A DNA stretch of 64,000 nt from Paenibacillus sp. P25 (GTDB lineage Bacteria > Bacillota > Bacilli > Paenibacillales > NBRC-103111): positions 8,173,501 through 8,237,500 of the forward strand of contig CP085629.1 in the NCBI GenBank assembly GCA_024704175.1, given 5' to 3'. Position 1 is the stretch's first letter, and every line of letters begins with the position of its first letter. Shown here one piece after another: positions 56,994 through 64,000 of this stretch. Made by a program: the position numbers and the translations under genes. The notes under the pieces are model-generated. The model searched no databases. It was not told where the DNA came from and saw nothing but the letters and a program-made list of their open reading frames with translations.

Positions 56994-57287
56994 TTAAATG
57001 TCGGTAAAATGGATAGGCCCGATGACTTCTTCCAGGAACAAACGAAGCTCCGCCGCTTCTTCCTCGTTCAGCTTGTAGACATGCTCGAGATAGCCTTCTT
57101 CCTCCAAATCATCCGGGCCGATGACCGCCGTACGCCCGGTTTGCATATCGGTTACCAGCTTTTTCCCATAAAACCGGTTTGTAGTTGTAATCGCCAAATC
57201 AAAACGCCGCAGCGTCTCGCCGACAAAACAGACGAACCGGGTTTTCGTTTCCTCCGTGCCGTCGTATAAATAATCAAACTCTGTCAT
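56994..57287 (-). CDS. DUF3055-like cytosolic protein
   Basis: 97 residues, intact. FDYLYDGTEETKTRFVCFVGETLRRFDLAITTTNRFYGKKLVTDMQTGRTAVIGPDDLEEEGYLEHVYKLNEEEAAELRLFLEEVI. The FVGE, YGK, GPDD and acidic C-terminal pattern recalls the DUF3055 family of bacilli as I remember it. No signal or membrane segment. AGCGAGGAATAGC precedes the start. Function unknown. Confidence 0.7.
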   Translation of the reverse strand: MTEFDYLYDGTEETKTRFVCFVGETLRRFDLAITTTNRFYGKKLVTDMQTGRTAVIGPDDLEEEGYLEHVYKLNEEEAAELRLFLEEVIGPIHFTDI

Positions 57288-57415
57288 TCCGCTATTCCTC
57301 GCTCCCTGTTTTCCTGAATCCTTAAGTAGTCTAAATTATAGCAGATTGGGCGGGCATGCGGCAAAAAGGGACGAGATTACCTCTCGGAAGGCCCTTTATA
57401 ACCAGCAACCTTTCG

Positions 57416-57444
57416 TTTTCAATTCATAGGAAACGTGATACAAT
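57416..57444 (+). promoter_or_regulatory. Promoter of ilvD
   Basis: TTTTCA at 57416-57421, 17 bp, TACAAT at 57439-57444. No T-box is seen in the ~65-base leader. Confidence 0.6.
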
Positions 57445-57508
57445 CAGTAGAAGCGATTATTTTCAATACAGGCCATACACATAACCGAAACGGAGGCTTA
57501 CTGGAAAG

Positions 57509-59194
57509 ATGTCCAAAGCGAAAATGAGAAGCGACATGATCAAAAAAGGCTTTGACCGCGCTCCGCACCGGAGTCTGCTGCGTGCCGCAGGGGTTAAAGA
57601 GGAAGACTTCGACAAACCGTTCATTGCGGTATGCAATTCTTATATCGATATTATTCCGGGTCACGTTCACCTGCAGGAATTCGGGAAGCTTGTGAAGGAA
57701 GCGATCCGCGAAGCGGGCGGCGTACCGTTCGAATTCAATACGATCGGCGTGGACGACGGCATTGCGATGGGTCATATCGGGATGCGTTATTCCCTCCCGA
57801 GCCGCGAAATTATCGCCGACTCCTTGGAAACGGTTGTATCCGCTCACTGGTTCGACGGCATGGTTTGCATCCCGAACTGCGACAAGATCACACCCGGCAT
57901 GATGATGGGCCTCCTGCGCGTCAACATCCCGACGATCATGGTCAGCGGCGGCCCGATGAAAGCCGGCAGAACGAGCGACGGCCGCGCGATCTCCCTGACT
58001 TCCGTATTCGAAGGCGTAGGCGCTTACCAAGTCGGTAAAATCGACGACAAGGCGCCGCTGGAGCTCGAGCAATACGGCTGTCCGACCTGCGGCTCCTGTT
58101 CCGGCATGTTCACGGCGAATTCCATGAACTGTCTGGCGGAAGGCCTTGGCCTGGCACTGCCGGGCAACGGTACCATTCTTGCGATCTCTGAAGATCGTAA
58201 AGAATTCGTGAAGCGTTCGGCGAAACAGCTGATGGAGCTGATCGAGAAAGACATCAAGCCTCGCGATATCGTTACGATCGAGGCAATCGACAACGCGTTT
58301 GCCCTGGACATGGCGATGGGCGGATCCACCAACACGGTGCTCCATACCCTGGCGCTGGCACATGAAGCAGGCATCGAATACCCGATCGAACGCATCAATG
58401 AAGTGGCGAACCGCGTACCGCACTTGGCGAAAATCGCTCCGGCCTCCGATTACCACATCGAGGACGTGCACAATGCAGGCGGCGTCAGCGCCATCATCAA
58501 CGAGTCGCTGAAGAAGCCGGGCGCCATCCACGGCGACCGCATCACCGTTACCGGCAAAACGCTGGCCGAGAACGTAGCGGGCTGCGAGATTTTGGACAAA
58601 GACGTCATTCATCCGCTCGACAACCCGCATTCGGAGCGCGGCGGCCTGGCCGTACTCTTCGGCAATTTGGCTCCAAACGGCTCCATCATCAAAGTCGGCG
58701 CCGTGGACAAATCCGTCGGCGGCTACCACAAGGGCCCGGCCATCTGCTTCGATTCGCAGGATGAGGCGCTCTACGGAATCGCCAACGGTAAAGTGAAGGA
58801 AGGACACGTCGTCGTTATCCGCTATGAAGGACCTAAGGGCGGACCGGGTATGCCTGAGATGCTCGCACCGACCTCGCAAATCGTCGGTATGGGTCTCGGT
58901 GCCAAAGTCGGTCTCATCACGGACGGCCGCTTCTCCGGCGCATCCCGCGGCATCAGCATCGGCCATATTTCGCCGGAAGCGGCGGAAGGCGGCCCGATCG
59001 CATTCGTCGAGGACGGCGACATCATCGAGCTTGACCTGAACAACCGCCGAATCGAGCCGCTCATCAGCGACGAGGAGTTCGAACGCCGCAAGGCGAACTG
59101 GAAAGGCTTCGAGCCGAAGGTGAAATCCGGTTATCTTGCTCGGTATTCCAAGCTGGTTACGAACGCCAGCGGCGGCGGCGTGTTGAAAATCTAA
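57509..59194 (+). CDS. ilvD: Dihydroxy-acid dehydratase
   Basis: 561 residues, intact. Converts 2,3-dihydroxy-3-methylbutanoate (or -pentanoate) to the 2-oxo acid in valine, isoleucine and pantothenate synthesis. Iron-sulfur ligand motifs: IPNCDKITPGMMMG (residue ~123) and CPTCGSCSGMFTANSMNCL (~195). The catalytic Ser/Lys region is GRFSGASRGISIGHISPEAAEGGPIAFVEDGD. Ribosome site CGGAGGC 10 bases upstream. It stands alone, away from ilvBHC, with a strong terminator after it. Confidence 0.97.
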   Translation: MSKAKMRSDMIKKGFDRAPHRSLLRAAGVKEEDFDKPFIAVCNSYIDIIPGHVHLQEFGKLVKEAIREAGGVPFEFNTIGVDDGIAMGHIGMRYSLPSREIIADSLETVVSAHWFDGMVCIPNCDKITPGMMMGLLRVNIPTIMVSGGPMKAGRTSDGRAISLTSVFEGVGAYQVGKIDDKAPLELEQYGCPTCGSCSGMFTANSMNCLAEGLGLALPGNGTILAISEDRKEFVKRSAKQLMELIEKDIKPRDIVTIEAIDNAFALDMAMGGSTNTVLHTLALAHEAGIEYPIERINEVANRVPHLAKIAPASDYHIEDVHNAGGVSAIINESLKKPGAIHGDRITVTGKTLAENVAGCEILDKDVIHPLDNPHSERGGLAVLFGNLAPNGSIIKVGAVDKSVGGYHKGPAICFDSQDEALYGIANGKVKEGHVVVIRYEGPKGGPGMPEMLAPTSQIVGMGLGAKVGLITDGRFSGASRGISIGHISPEAAEGGPIAFVEDGDIIELDLNNRRIEPLISDEEFERRKANWKGFEPKVKSGYLARYSKLVTNASGGGVLKI

Positions 59195-59211
59195 TGAAGT
59201 TGCATACAGAG

Positions 59212-59252
59212 CCCGGCTTTGGCAGTATTTGCGAAGCCGGGCTTTTTTCTTG
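59212..59252 (+). terminator. Terminator after ilvD
   Basis: GCCCGGCTT pairs with AAGCCGGGC and is followed by TTTTTTC. Confidence 0.93.
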
Positions 59253-59298
59253 GCTTAGGAAATGATGCGAAGCAAGATCCTGTGCGTAACCGGGAGCT

Positions 59299-59449
59299 CC
59301 CCAAAAGTAATACCAAACGCTCCGATCGAAGCCATTCCATGTAGTTCATCCGTGGTTAAGTCGAGGCGTTTGGTGCGAGCAGCTCTGCTGCTCTAACGGA
59401 ATAAGCTTCTGAGGCTATCGTCACTTTTGGGGGATCAGTTTATTGATCC
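59299..59449. repeat. Nested inverted-repeat element
   Basis: Outer stem CCCCAAAAGT (59299-59308)/ACTTTTGGGG (59423-59432). Inside: ACCAAACGC (59312-59320)/GCGTTTGGT (59366-59374) and GAGCAGC-TCT-GCTGCTC (59377-59393). At the right edge GGATCA-N6-TGATCC (59432-59449). The 134-bp body forms a multi-branched structure without an ORF. Confidence 0.75.
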
Positions 59450-59733
59450 GAGCTGCTTCCTTCATCCACATCGTGCGTCGGATGACCGCCGGGGTATCCG
59501 CGGGAGATGCCGGAATGAAACTCCCGGTTCTCATAGGTATAGCTGTTCGGCGGACGCTGGTCTTCGCGCCAAGGTGTGCTTTTACCGAAGGACCGGGTCT
59601 CGATAATGGAGCCGTAAGGCCCGTCGGGGAACTCTTCAGCCGTTAAGTCGTTTCGCTGCGATTCGACCGTAGCCAAATCGGTAAATTTTTTCTCGGGGGC
59701 CTCCTGCATGAAGCCGTCTTGATCCTGAGCCAT
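59440..59733 (-). CDS. Small hydrophilic hypothetical protein
   Basis: 97 residues, from an ATG with a strong GGAGGT site eight bases upstream. MAQDQDGFMQEAPEKKFTDLATVESQRNDLTAEEFPDGPYGSIIETRSFGKSTPWREDQRPPNSYTYENREFHSGISRGYPGGHPTHDVDEGSSSDQ reads as a polar, probably disordered protein. Asp, Glu, Pro, Ser and aromatic residues are spread throughout; no domain is recognised. Such proteins are common among spore-associated products of bacilli, but nothing here proves that. Its stop overlaps the rightmost hairpin of the 59299-59449 element. Confidence 0.7.
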   Translation of the reverse strand: MAQDQDGFMQEAPEKKFTDLATVESQRNDLTAEEFPDGPYGSIIETRSFGKSTPWREDQRPPNSYTYENREFHSGISRGYPGGHPTHDVDEGSSSDQ

Positions 59734-59939
59734 TGGAAACACCTCCAGTGCTTGGGCTGATCTCCCGATTAGGGTTCCCGGGATTCGAGCAAATATCCAA
59801 TTGCAGCTTGCCATCGGTCGAAAGACATGGTATGATTTACCTAATTTCAAACCTTGCAGAGGAAGCACCTCTCTTACGATCGATGTAGGAGAGGTGCTTC
59901 TTTGCGTTTGAAAAATATCATATTTGCAGGGGAATTGTT

Positions 59940-61094
59940 TTGAACCTGATGTTCTTGAACAGCTTGGAGAAGGTAACGGAAGAAGGCGGTGTAAGATCGG
60001 CCCAAGTCTCGATCGGAGAAGAGGATGGGGTTTGGCATGTCATGTGGAGCGAGAAGTCGGAGGACGGCCGGACGGAGCAGGAGACCTGGTACGAAGGCCA
60101 GCATTGGAACGAGCTGTTGACCGCATTTCGGGAGCGGCTTTTGTCCAGACAGGCTGACGGCTACAGGCCGCTTATTGAAACTGCGGGAAGCGGACTTACG
60201 CCTTCCGACGAACGCGCCGTTTATATTCAAATGCTGCAGTATTATGCCGAGCTGAATCCGAACGAAACGCTTTACGAGTCGCTCAGACAGTGGCGGCTGA
60301 AGCAGGCGGCGAAGGAAGGAAAAGCGCCGTTCATCGTAGCGACCAACCGGTCGCTGAGCTTGATCAGCGTCTTTGTACCGCAAACGGAAGAGGAGCCGCT
60401 GCAGCCGCCGGGGTTCGGTAAAGCGAAGGTCGCCCAATACGCCGCAGACATCCTTGCGATTACGGCGGAACAGGCGCGTACCACGGTCTTTCCTCTTGCA
60501 TGGGTGGAGCGGGAGATCAACCCGGGTGCTTTCTACGCGTGGCAGGTGCAGGAAAAAGAGAGACGCCGGAAGGCGGAAGCGGAGAAACAGGAGACCAAAC
60601 GAAAGCCGCTGGAAGCCATCCACCGGGGAGAGCCCTTCGATGAGCCGCTGGAACAAACGAAGCTGCAGCGCCGCAATCTCATGACATGGATTGAAGAGCT
60701 TGAACGCGACGGTTATGAGCTGGAGCCTTATATCGGGCATCTATTGGAGCAGGTTCCGCAGCCGGAGCGGGAACGGGCCTGGAAGGCCTTTGAGCAGCAG
60801 GGAGACCGCTATCTGAAGCCAATTCTGCAGACCGTCTTTAAAGAGGAGGAGCTTTCGGCGAAGGATACCGACCGGATCTACGAGTGGCTGAGGCTGCTTC
60901 GGCTGCAATTCCGCCGGATGAGCGTACCAGAAAGCGCAAGCGGCGGGATAACCTTCAGGAGCGAAAAGCGGGCCTTATTGCAGCGGGGAAGGCGGATGGG
61001 GCTCATCCGCCCCTTTTTCCCCACCAAATCCGTTCTGCTTACCGGCACAGCAGAAGCGGGGAGCCTGGTGTCAGGCTTGTCGCTTAGCACCTGA
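59940..61094 (+). CDS. HRDC-domain protein
   Basis: About 380 residues from a TTG with AGGGGAA upstream. Residues ~105-175 (YESLRQWRLKQAAKEGKAPFIVATNRSLSLISVFVPQTEEEPLQPPGFGKAKVAQYAADIL) form an HRDC helical domain, as at the C-termini of RecQ helicases, without any helicase part. The flanks are charged and helical (WQVQEKERRRKAEAEKQETKRK). Probable nucleic-acid binding. Past about residue 330 the reading degrades, and a terminator hairpin at 60992-61018 lies inside the open frame. The real stop is therefore probably earlier and lost to an indel near 60930-60950. Confidence 0.72.
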   Translation: MNLMFLNSLEKVTEEGGVRSAQVSIGEEDGVWHVMWSEKSEDGRTEQETWYEGQHWNELLTAFRERLLSRQADGYRPLIETAGSGLTPSDERAVYIQMLQYYAELNPNETLYESLRQWRLKQAAKEGKAPFIVATNRSLSLISVFVPQTEEEPLQPPGFGKAKVAQYAADILAITAEQARTTVFPLAWVEREINPGAFYAWQVQEKERRRKAEAEKQETKRKPLEAIHRGEPFDEPLEQTKLQRRNLMTWIEELERDGYELEPYIGHLLEQVPQPERERAWKAFEQQGDRYLKPILQTVFKEEELSAKDTDRIYEWLRLLRLQFRRMSVPESASGGITFRSEKRALLQRGRRMGLIRPFFPTKSVLLTGTAEAGSLVSGLSLST

Positions 61095-61569
61095 AGGAGC
61101 TCCTTCCACTGTTTCATCTTGACGGGCTGGGCATCCTCGTGAAGCTCATATCCGATCTGTCCGTTGGATTCCAGCGTCGCCGTTTTGACATCGGACAGGT
61201 TGACGATTCCCATCGTGCGAAACCTTTTTTCCAGATCCCTGACCGTGACCCGGGTCCTGCGCGCAGTCGCTCCGGGAGGATGCGGCCGTTCTCAATCAGG
61301 GCCACGGCTTCCCCGGAAAACCATTTTTCGAGGAGCTTGAATTTCAGCTGCAGGTATTCCAGGAGGGCCAAGGTACCAAGAAAGGCGGCGACGGTAAGCA
61401 GGGTGATCCCTATCTGCTGATTGACGATCGGTTGAACCAGGATTTCGCCTAACGAGAACAAGATTACGGTCGATGCGACGGTCATCTGGGATATGGATTT
61501 GCGGCCGGATATCCGGATTAAAATAACGGAACAGATCACAAGCAGTACGGATTTCCAGACAAAAGCCAC
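60878..61569 (-). CDS. DUF421 (YetF-like) membrane protein (one frameshift)
   Basis: The best start is the GTG at 61569, seven bases after a perfect AAGGAGGT (61576-61584). About 230 residues: three membrane helices (VWKSVLLVICSVILIRISGRKSISQMTVASTVILFSLGEILVQPIV, then ITLLTVAAFLGTLALLEYLQLK), followed by a cytoplasmic part with LEKRFRTMGIVNLSDVKTATLESNGQIGYEL. YetF/DUF421 proteins occur in spore-formers; some affect germination or spore resistance. A frame change near 61255 (CTGCGCGCAGG) joins the halves. The C-terminus runs into the converging HRDC gene, so the true stop may be nearer 61000. Confidence 0.8.
60992..61018 (+). terminator. Terminator hairpin inside the HRDC/DUF421 overlap
   Basis: GGCGGATG pairs with CATCCGCC around GGGCT and is followed by CCTTTTT. 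Confidence 0.7.
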
Positions 61570-61645
61570 AGCGGCCACCTCCTTGTCCATAGGATGAATC
61601 CGAACCGGAGAAACCATTCTCCTTATAACAAAAAAAGGACCGGCT

Positions 61646-62583
61646 TCAAAGCCAATCCTTTTTACGGAACAAGATGAACATGGAGACACCAACGATCACC
61701 ATGAATAACAGTGCGACTACTCCGCCATAATGCCAGTGCATGCCGGGGACATAATCGAAGTTCATTCCGTAGACGCCGGTAATGAACGTAAGCGGCATGA
61801 AGATCGTCGTCAGCGCCGTAAATACGCGCATGATTTCGTTGGCGCGGTTGGACAGGCTCGACTGGTAAGCCTCGCGCAAGTTGCCCATCAGATCGCGGAA
61901 CGTATCGAACGTTTCCGAAATTTTCACCGCATTCTCGTAGATGTCGCCGAAATATTTTTTGAGCGGTTCGCTGATCAGCTTCAGCTCTTTTTTATTCAGG
62001 GTGTTGATCACTTCTTTTTGCGGGACCAGCACTTTCTTCAGCCACAAAATTTCGCTTCGCAAACCGATGATCTCATTCAGATGCGATTTCTTCGTGTTCA
62101 TCAGAATGTCTTCTTCCAGCTTCTCGATCTTCGCTTCGATCCGGTCGGCCACGTTCGTGTAATTGTCGACGATCAAATCCATCAAGTGGTACAGGAACTG
62201 GTCCGGAGCCGTAACCTCTTCTTCCCATAGAACGGGCTTCAAGGCGCGAATCTCATTGATCTTCTGGCGGGTAACCGTAATGATGTAATGTTTGCCCAGA
62301 AAGATATTTAAGGCCCGAAGGAAAATTTCCGCGTTGTCGAAACGAATGCTGTTGACCACAATAAAATAATGACTGTCGTATAATTCGATTTTGGGACGCT
62401 GCTCTTCTTCCGTCAGCACGTCCTCAATCGCGAGCTCATGAAGATGAAATAAGGGCTGTAATAATTCCAAATCCTCGACATCGGCGTCAATCCAGTAAAA
62501 CCCGTGCTTTGCGGGGGACTAACCGTCTGTGTGATGTCTTCCACGAGTGTAAAAATGCCGTCTTGAACCAAGCGTGCTTTCAT
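61646..62583 (-). CDS. corA: CorA-family divalent metal transporter (one frameshift)
   Basis: About 313 residues, ATG at 62583 with AGGGGTGG upstream. A long cytoplasmic N-domain with a coiled stalk helix (ADRIEAKIEKLEEDILMNTKKSHLNEIIGLRSEILWLKKVLVPQKEVIN), then two membrane helices with the selectivity motif YGMNF before the loop FDYVPGMHWHYG. Basic C-terminus FRKKDWL. One T is missing near 62505 (GGGTTTTACTGG), giving STGFYWIDADVEDLELLQ when restored. Mg2+ or Co2+ uptake is usual; it lies on the minus strand, divergent from metA, and no M-box is seen. Confidence 0.93.
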
Positions 62584-63011
62584 AGTTTCCACCCCTTCGT
62601 GTTGGTCCGAAAGGAACACACGGGCCGGATACAGCAGTCCGGACAGGCGAAACAGGACAAGCACGGAAAGACAGGGTCTTACCGTCAGAGGCTGATTTCG
62701 CTGCTTCGAACGGCCGCAAACGACCGGGTTCCAAACGAACGTATTCGGTTGTTTTGAACGCAGATTCTACTCTTCGGGTCTCCGTCCATTCGAAAGCTGC
62801 ACCTCTCTTTTTGCATGAAATGTCGAATACTTGTTTAGTATATACCTTCATTTCCCACTCTTCAAGTTGAAAAAGTTGGATGGGGCTTCGATTTTCATGC
62901 ACCTTACACAGCTTATGTAAACGGGCCCCGGAAGGTTCATGGAACCTTCGAAAACTTCCTTCATCTGGAAGGAAACAGGTCGCGGCTTATGTTATTTTTT
63001 TGCTTTGAGGC
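62584..63011. other. Intergenic region between corA and metA
   Basis: About 430 bp without a credible gene. It contains GAAGGTTC-N3-GAACCTTC at 62931-62949 and CTTCC/GGAAG nearby. I see no strong -35/-10 pair for corA. Confidence 0.5.
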
Positions 63012-63040
63012 TTGACGGTCAACCCGATTTCGATTAAAGT
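63012..63040 (+). promoter_or_regulatory. Promoter of metA
   Basis: TTGACG at 63012-63017, 17 bp, TAAAGT at 63035-63040, about 35 bp before the S-box begins. Confidence 0.65.
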
Positions 63041-63077
63041 ATTATTATCTTTATCAACTGAATAGATTCGGTTTCAC

Positions 63078-63224
63078 ACTCTTATCAAGAGCAGGTGGAG
63101 GGACTAGCCCGATGATACCCGGCAACCGACAGACTTTAGGCGGACGCGACGCGAGTTGCGCCAACGTCTTTGGAATGCACGGTGCTAAATCTTGCGGAAG
63201 CGTATGCTTCTGAGAGATGAGAGA
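63078..63224 (+). promoter_or_regulatory. SAM-I (S-box) riboswitch
   Basis: CTCTTATCAAGAGCAGGTGGAGGGAC at the 5' end, the CCCGATGATACCCGGCAACC core (63108-63127), and the closing strand GAGAGATGAGAG near 63212-63224 match the S-box. SAM binding would favour the terminator that follows. Confidence 0.96.
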
Positions 63225-63243
63225 GGACAATGTAGCCATATAC

Positions 63244-63282
63244 AAAGGCCTTTCTCGTGCTTGCGGGTGAAGGCCTTTTCTT
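63244..63282 (+). terminator. SAM-dependent terminator of metA
   Basis: AAAGGCCTT pairs with AAGGCCTTTT; a T-rich tract follows. Confidence 0.88.
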
Positions 63283-63347
63283 ATGCCTTCGTCAGCAGGA
63301 AGAGTGCGGGAACAGACGAATCCGACCTTACGAAGGAGTGAGCCAAG

Positions 63348-64000
63348 ATGCCAATCAAAATCCCGGACCATTTGCCGGCAAAAGAAGTGTTGATCAACGA
63401 GAACATATTCGTCATGGATGAGAGCGTAGCCTACCATCAAGACATACGACCGCCGCGGATCGCTATCCTGAATCTGATGCCGACGAAGGAAACGACCGAA
63501 ACGCAGTCGCTGCGGCTGATCGGCAACACTCCGCTCCAGCTCGAATTCGCCCTGCTGCACCCCAAGACCCATACCTCCAAAAATACGTCGGCCGAGCATC
63601 TCGAGCAGTTTTACAAAACGTTCGACGATATCCGCGGCGAGCGGTTCGACGGCATGATCATTACCGGCGCGCCGGTGGAGCGACTTGAGTTTGAAGACGT
63701 AAACTACTGGGATGAACTTAAGCAAATTATGGAATGGACCAAGTCGCACGTTACCTCTACGCTCCATATTTGCTGGGCGGCACAAGCGGGTCTTTATTAC
63801 CACTTCGGTATTCCGAAGTACCCGGCGCCGGAGAAGATGTTCGGCGTGTTCCCGCATACGATCACAAGACCGAATGTAAAGCCGCTGCGCGGCTTTGACG
63901 AAGAATTCCTCGTGCCTCAATCCCGCCATACCGAAGTGCGCCGCGAGGATATCGAGAAAGCGAGAGGGCTCGAAATTCTGTCCGAGTCGGAGGAAGCGGG
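63348..64000 (+). CDS. metA: Homoserine O-acyltransferase MetA (partial, cut by window end)
   Basis: ATG at 63348 with AAGGAGTG upstream; 217 residues visible of about 305. MetA transfers an acetyl or succinyl group to homoserine, the first committed step to methionine. Start MPIKIPDHLPAKEVLINENIFVMDE, then NLMPTKETTETQSLRLIGNTPLQ, DGMIITGAPVERLEFEDVNYWDEL, and the active Cys in LHICWAAQAGLYYHF (about residue 142). PHTITRP with the catalytic region follows. The usual substrate discriminator (Glu/Gly near residue 111) sits in APVEXLEFE-like context, which points to acetyl-CoA in bacilli. No stop in the 653 bases present. Confidence 0.96.
   Translation, partial: MPIKIPDHLPAKEVLINENIFVMDESVAYHQDIRPPRIAILNLMPTKETTETQSLRLIGNTPLQLEFALLHPKTHTSKNTSAEHLEQFYKTFDDIRGERFDGMIITGAPVERLEFEDVNYWDELKQIMEWTKSHVTSTLHICWAAQAGLYYHFGIPKYPAPEKMFGVFPHTITRPNVKPLRGFDEEFLVPQSRHTEVRREDIEKARGLEILSESEEA

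Noticed and set aside
57419..58966. 515-residue minus-strand open frame over ilvD
   Set aside because: Shadow of the intact, highly conserved dehydratase; composition (Arg, Asp, His-rich) is that of an antisense frame and no ribosome site precedes it.
63054..63929. Minus-strand frame over the SAM riboswitch and metA
   Set aside because: It covers a riboswitch and the conserved metA frame, so it is a shadow.
1..64000. Programmed ribosomal frameshifting as the cause of the split genes
   Set aside because: Breaks occur in both directions, in unrelated genes, up to four times per gene, and without a common slippery heptamer or downstream pseudoknot.

Overview
The window reads as a chromosome segment of a GC-rich, spore-forming Firmicute, most likely Paenibacillus or a close relative. 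Evidence: the order pheS-pheT-zapA-cvpA-(polX absent)-mutS2, a T-box upstream of pheST, a SAM-I riboswitch upstream of metA, sporulation genes (SleB-type hydrolase, Spo0E-like phosphatase), an AlaR/AlaT pair, and a YesN/YesM plus LplB/YtcP sugar-transport locus typical of paenibacilli. I saw no rRNA, tRNA, CRISPR array, prophage or insertion sequence.

Layout. 1-8.4 kb: AhpD-like gene, T-box, pheST, an intergenic array of three related hairpins, a very long ZapA/coiled-coil gene, cvpA. 8.5-9.7 kb: three minus-strand membrane or exported genes (CuA-like cupredoxin lipoprotein, a 32-residue membrane peptide, a YvlD-type holin-like protein). 9.9-16 kb: mutS2, a SigW-type promoter and pspA, DUF350, a 27-residue membrane peptide, a zinc-ribbon protein, an MFS protein. 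16-21 kb: cysteine synthase-like, short GNAT-like, alaRT, Spo0E-like, SleB-like, a lipoprotein. 21.2-32.5 kb: cobalamin riboswitch, then btuFCD, cobT, cobU, cbiB, cobS, a cobD-cobQ fusion, a PduO-type adenosyltransferase and rluD in one tightly packed run. It covers corrinoid uptake and nucleotide-loop assembly; early corrin-ring genes are not here. 32.7-42.6 kb: two-component system, ABC importer and two paralogous FAD oxidoreductases. 42.6-54.7 kb: YdcF-type, Spx/ArsC-type, site-2 protease, aminotransferase, VOC, two Gfo/Idh/MocA dehydrogenases with an AraC regulator, a 5'-3' exonuclease, a divergent MFS/ArsR pair with two operators, thioesterase, cupin. 54.8-64 kb: MecA-type PBP, DUF3055-like, ilvD, a structured intergenic element, HRDC protein, DUF421, CorA, and metA cut by the window end.

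Sequence quality dominates interpretation. More than 20 conserved genes are broken by single-base indels although their full products read through across two frames. Deletions sit mainly in G/C homopolymers. Insertions, and three suspicious substitutions, sit mostly in GCTGC/GCAGC words. I take this as base-calling error in an unpolished long-read assembly, with the second class possibly marking a methylated motif. I therefore annotate these genes as full-length CDS spanning the frameshift, and say so in each entry.
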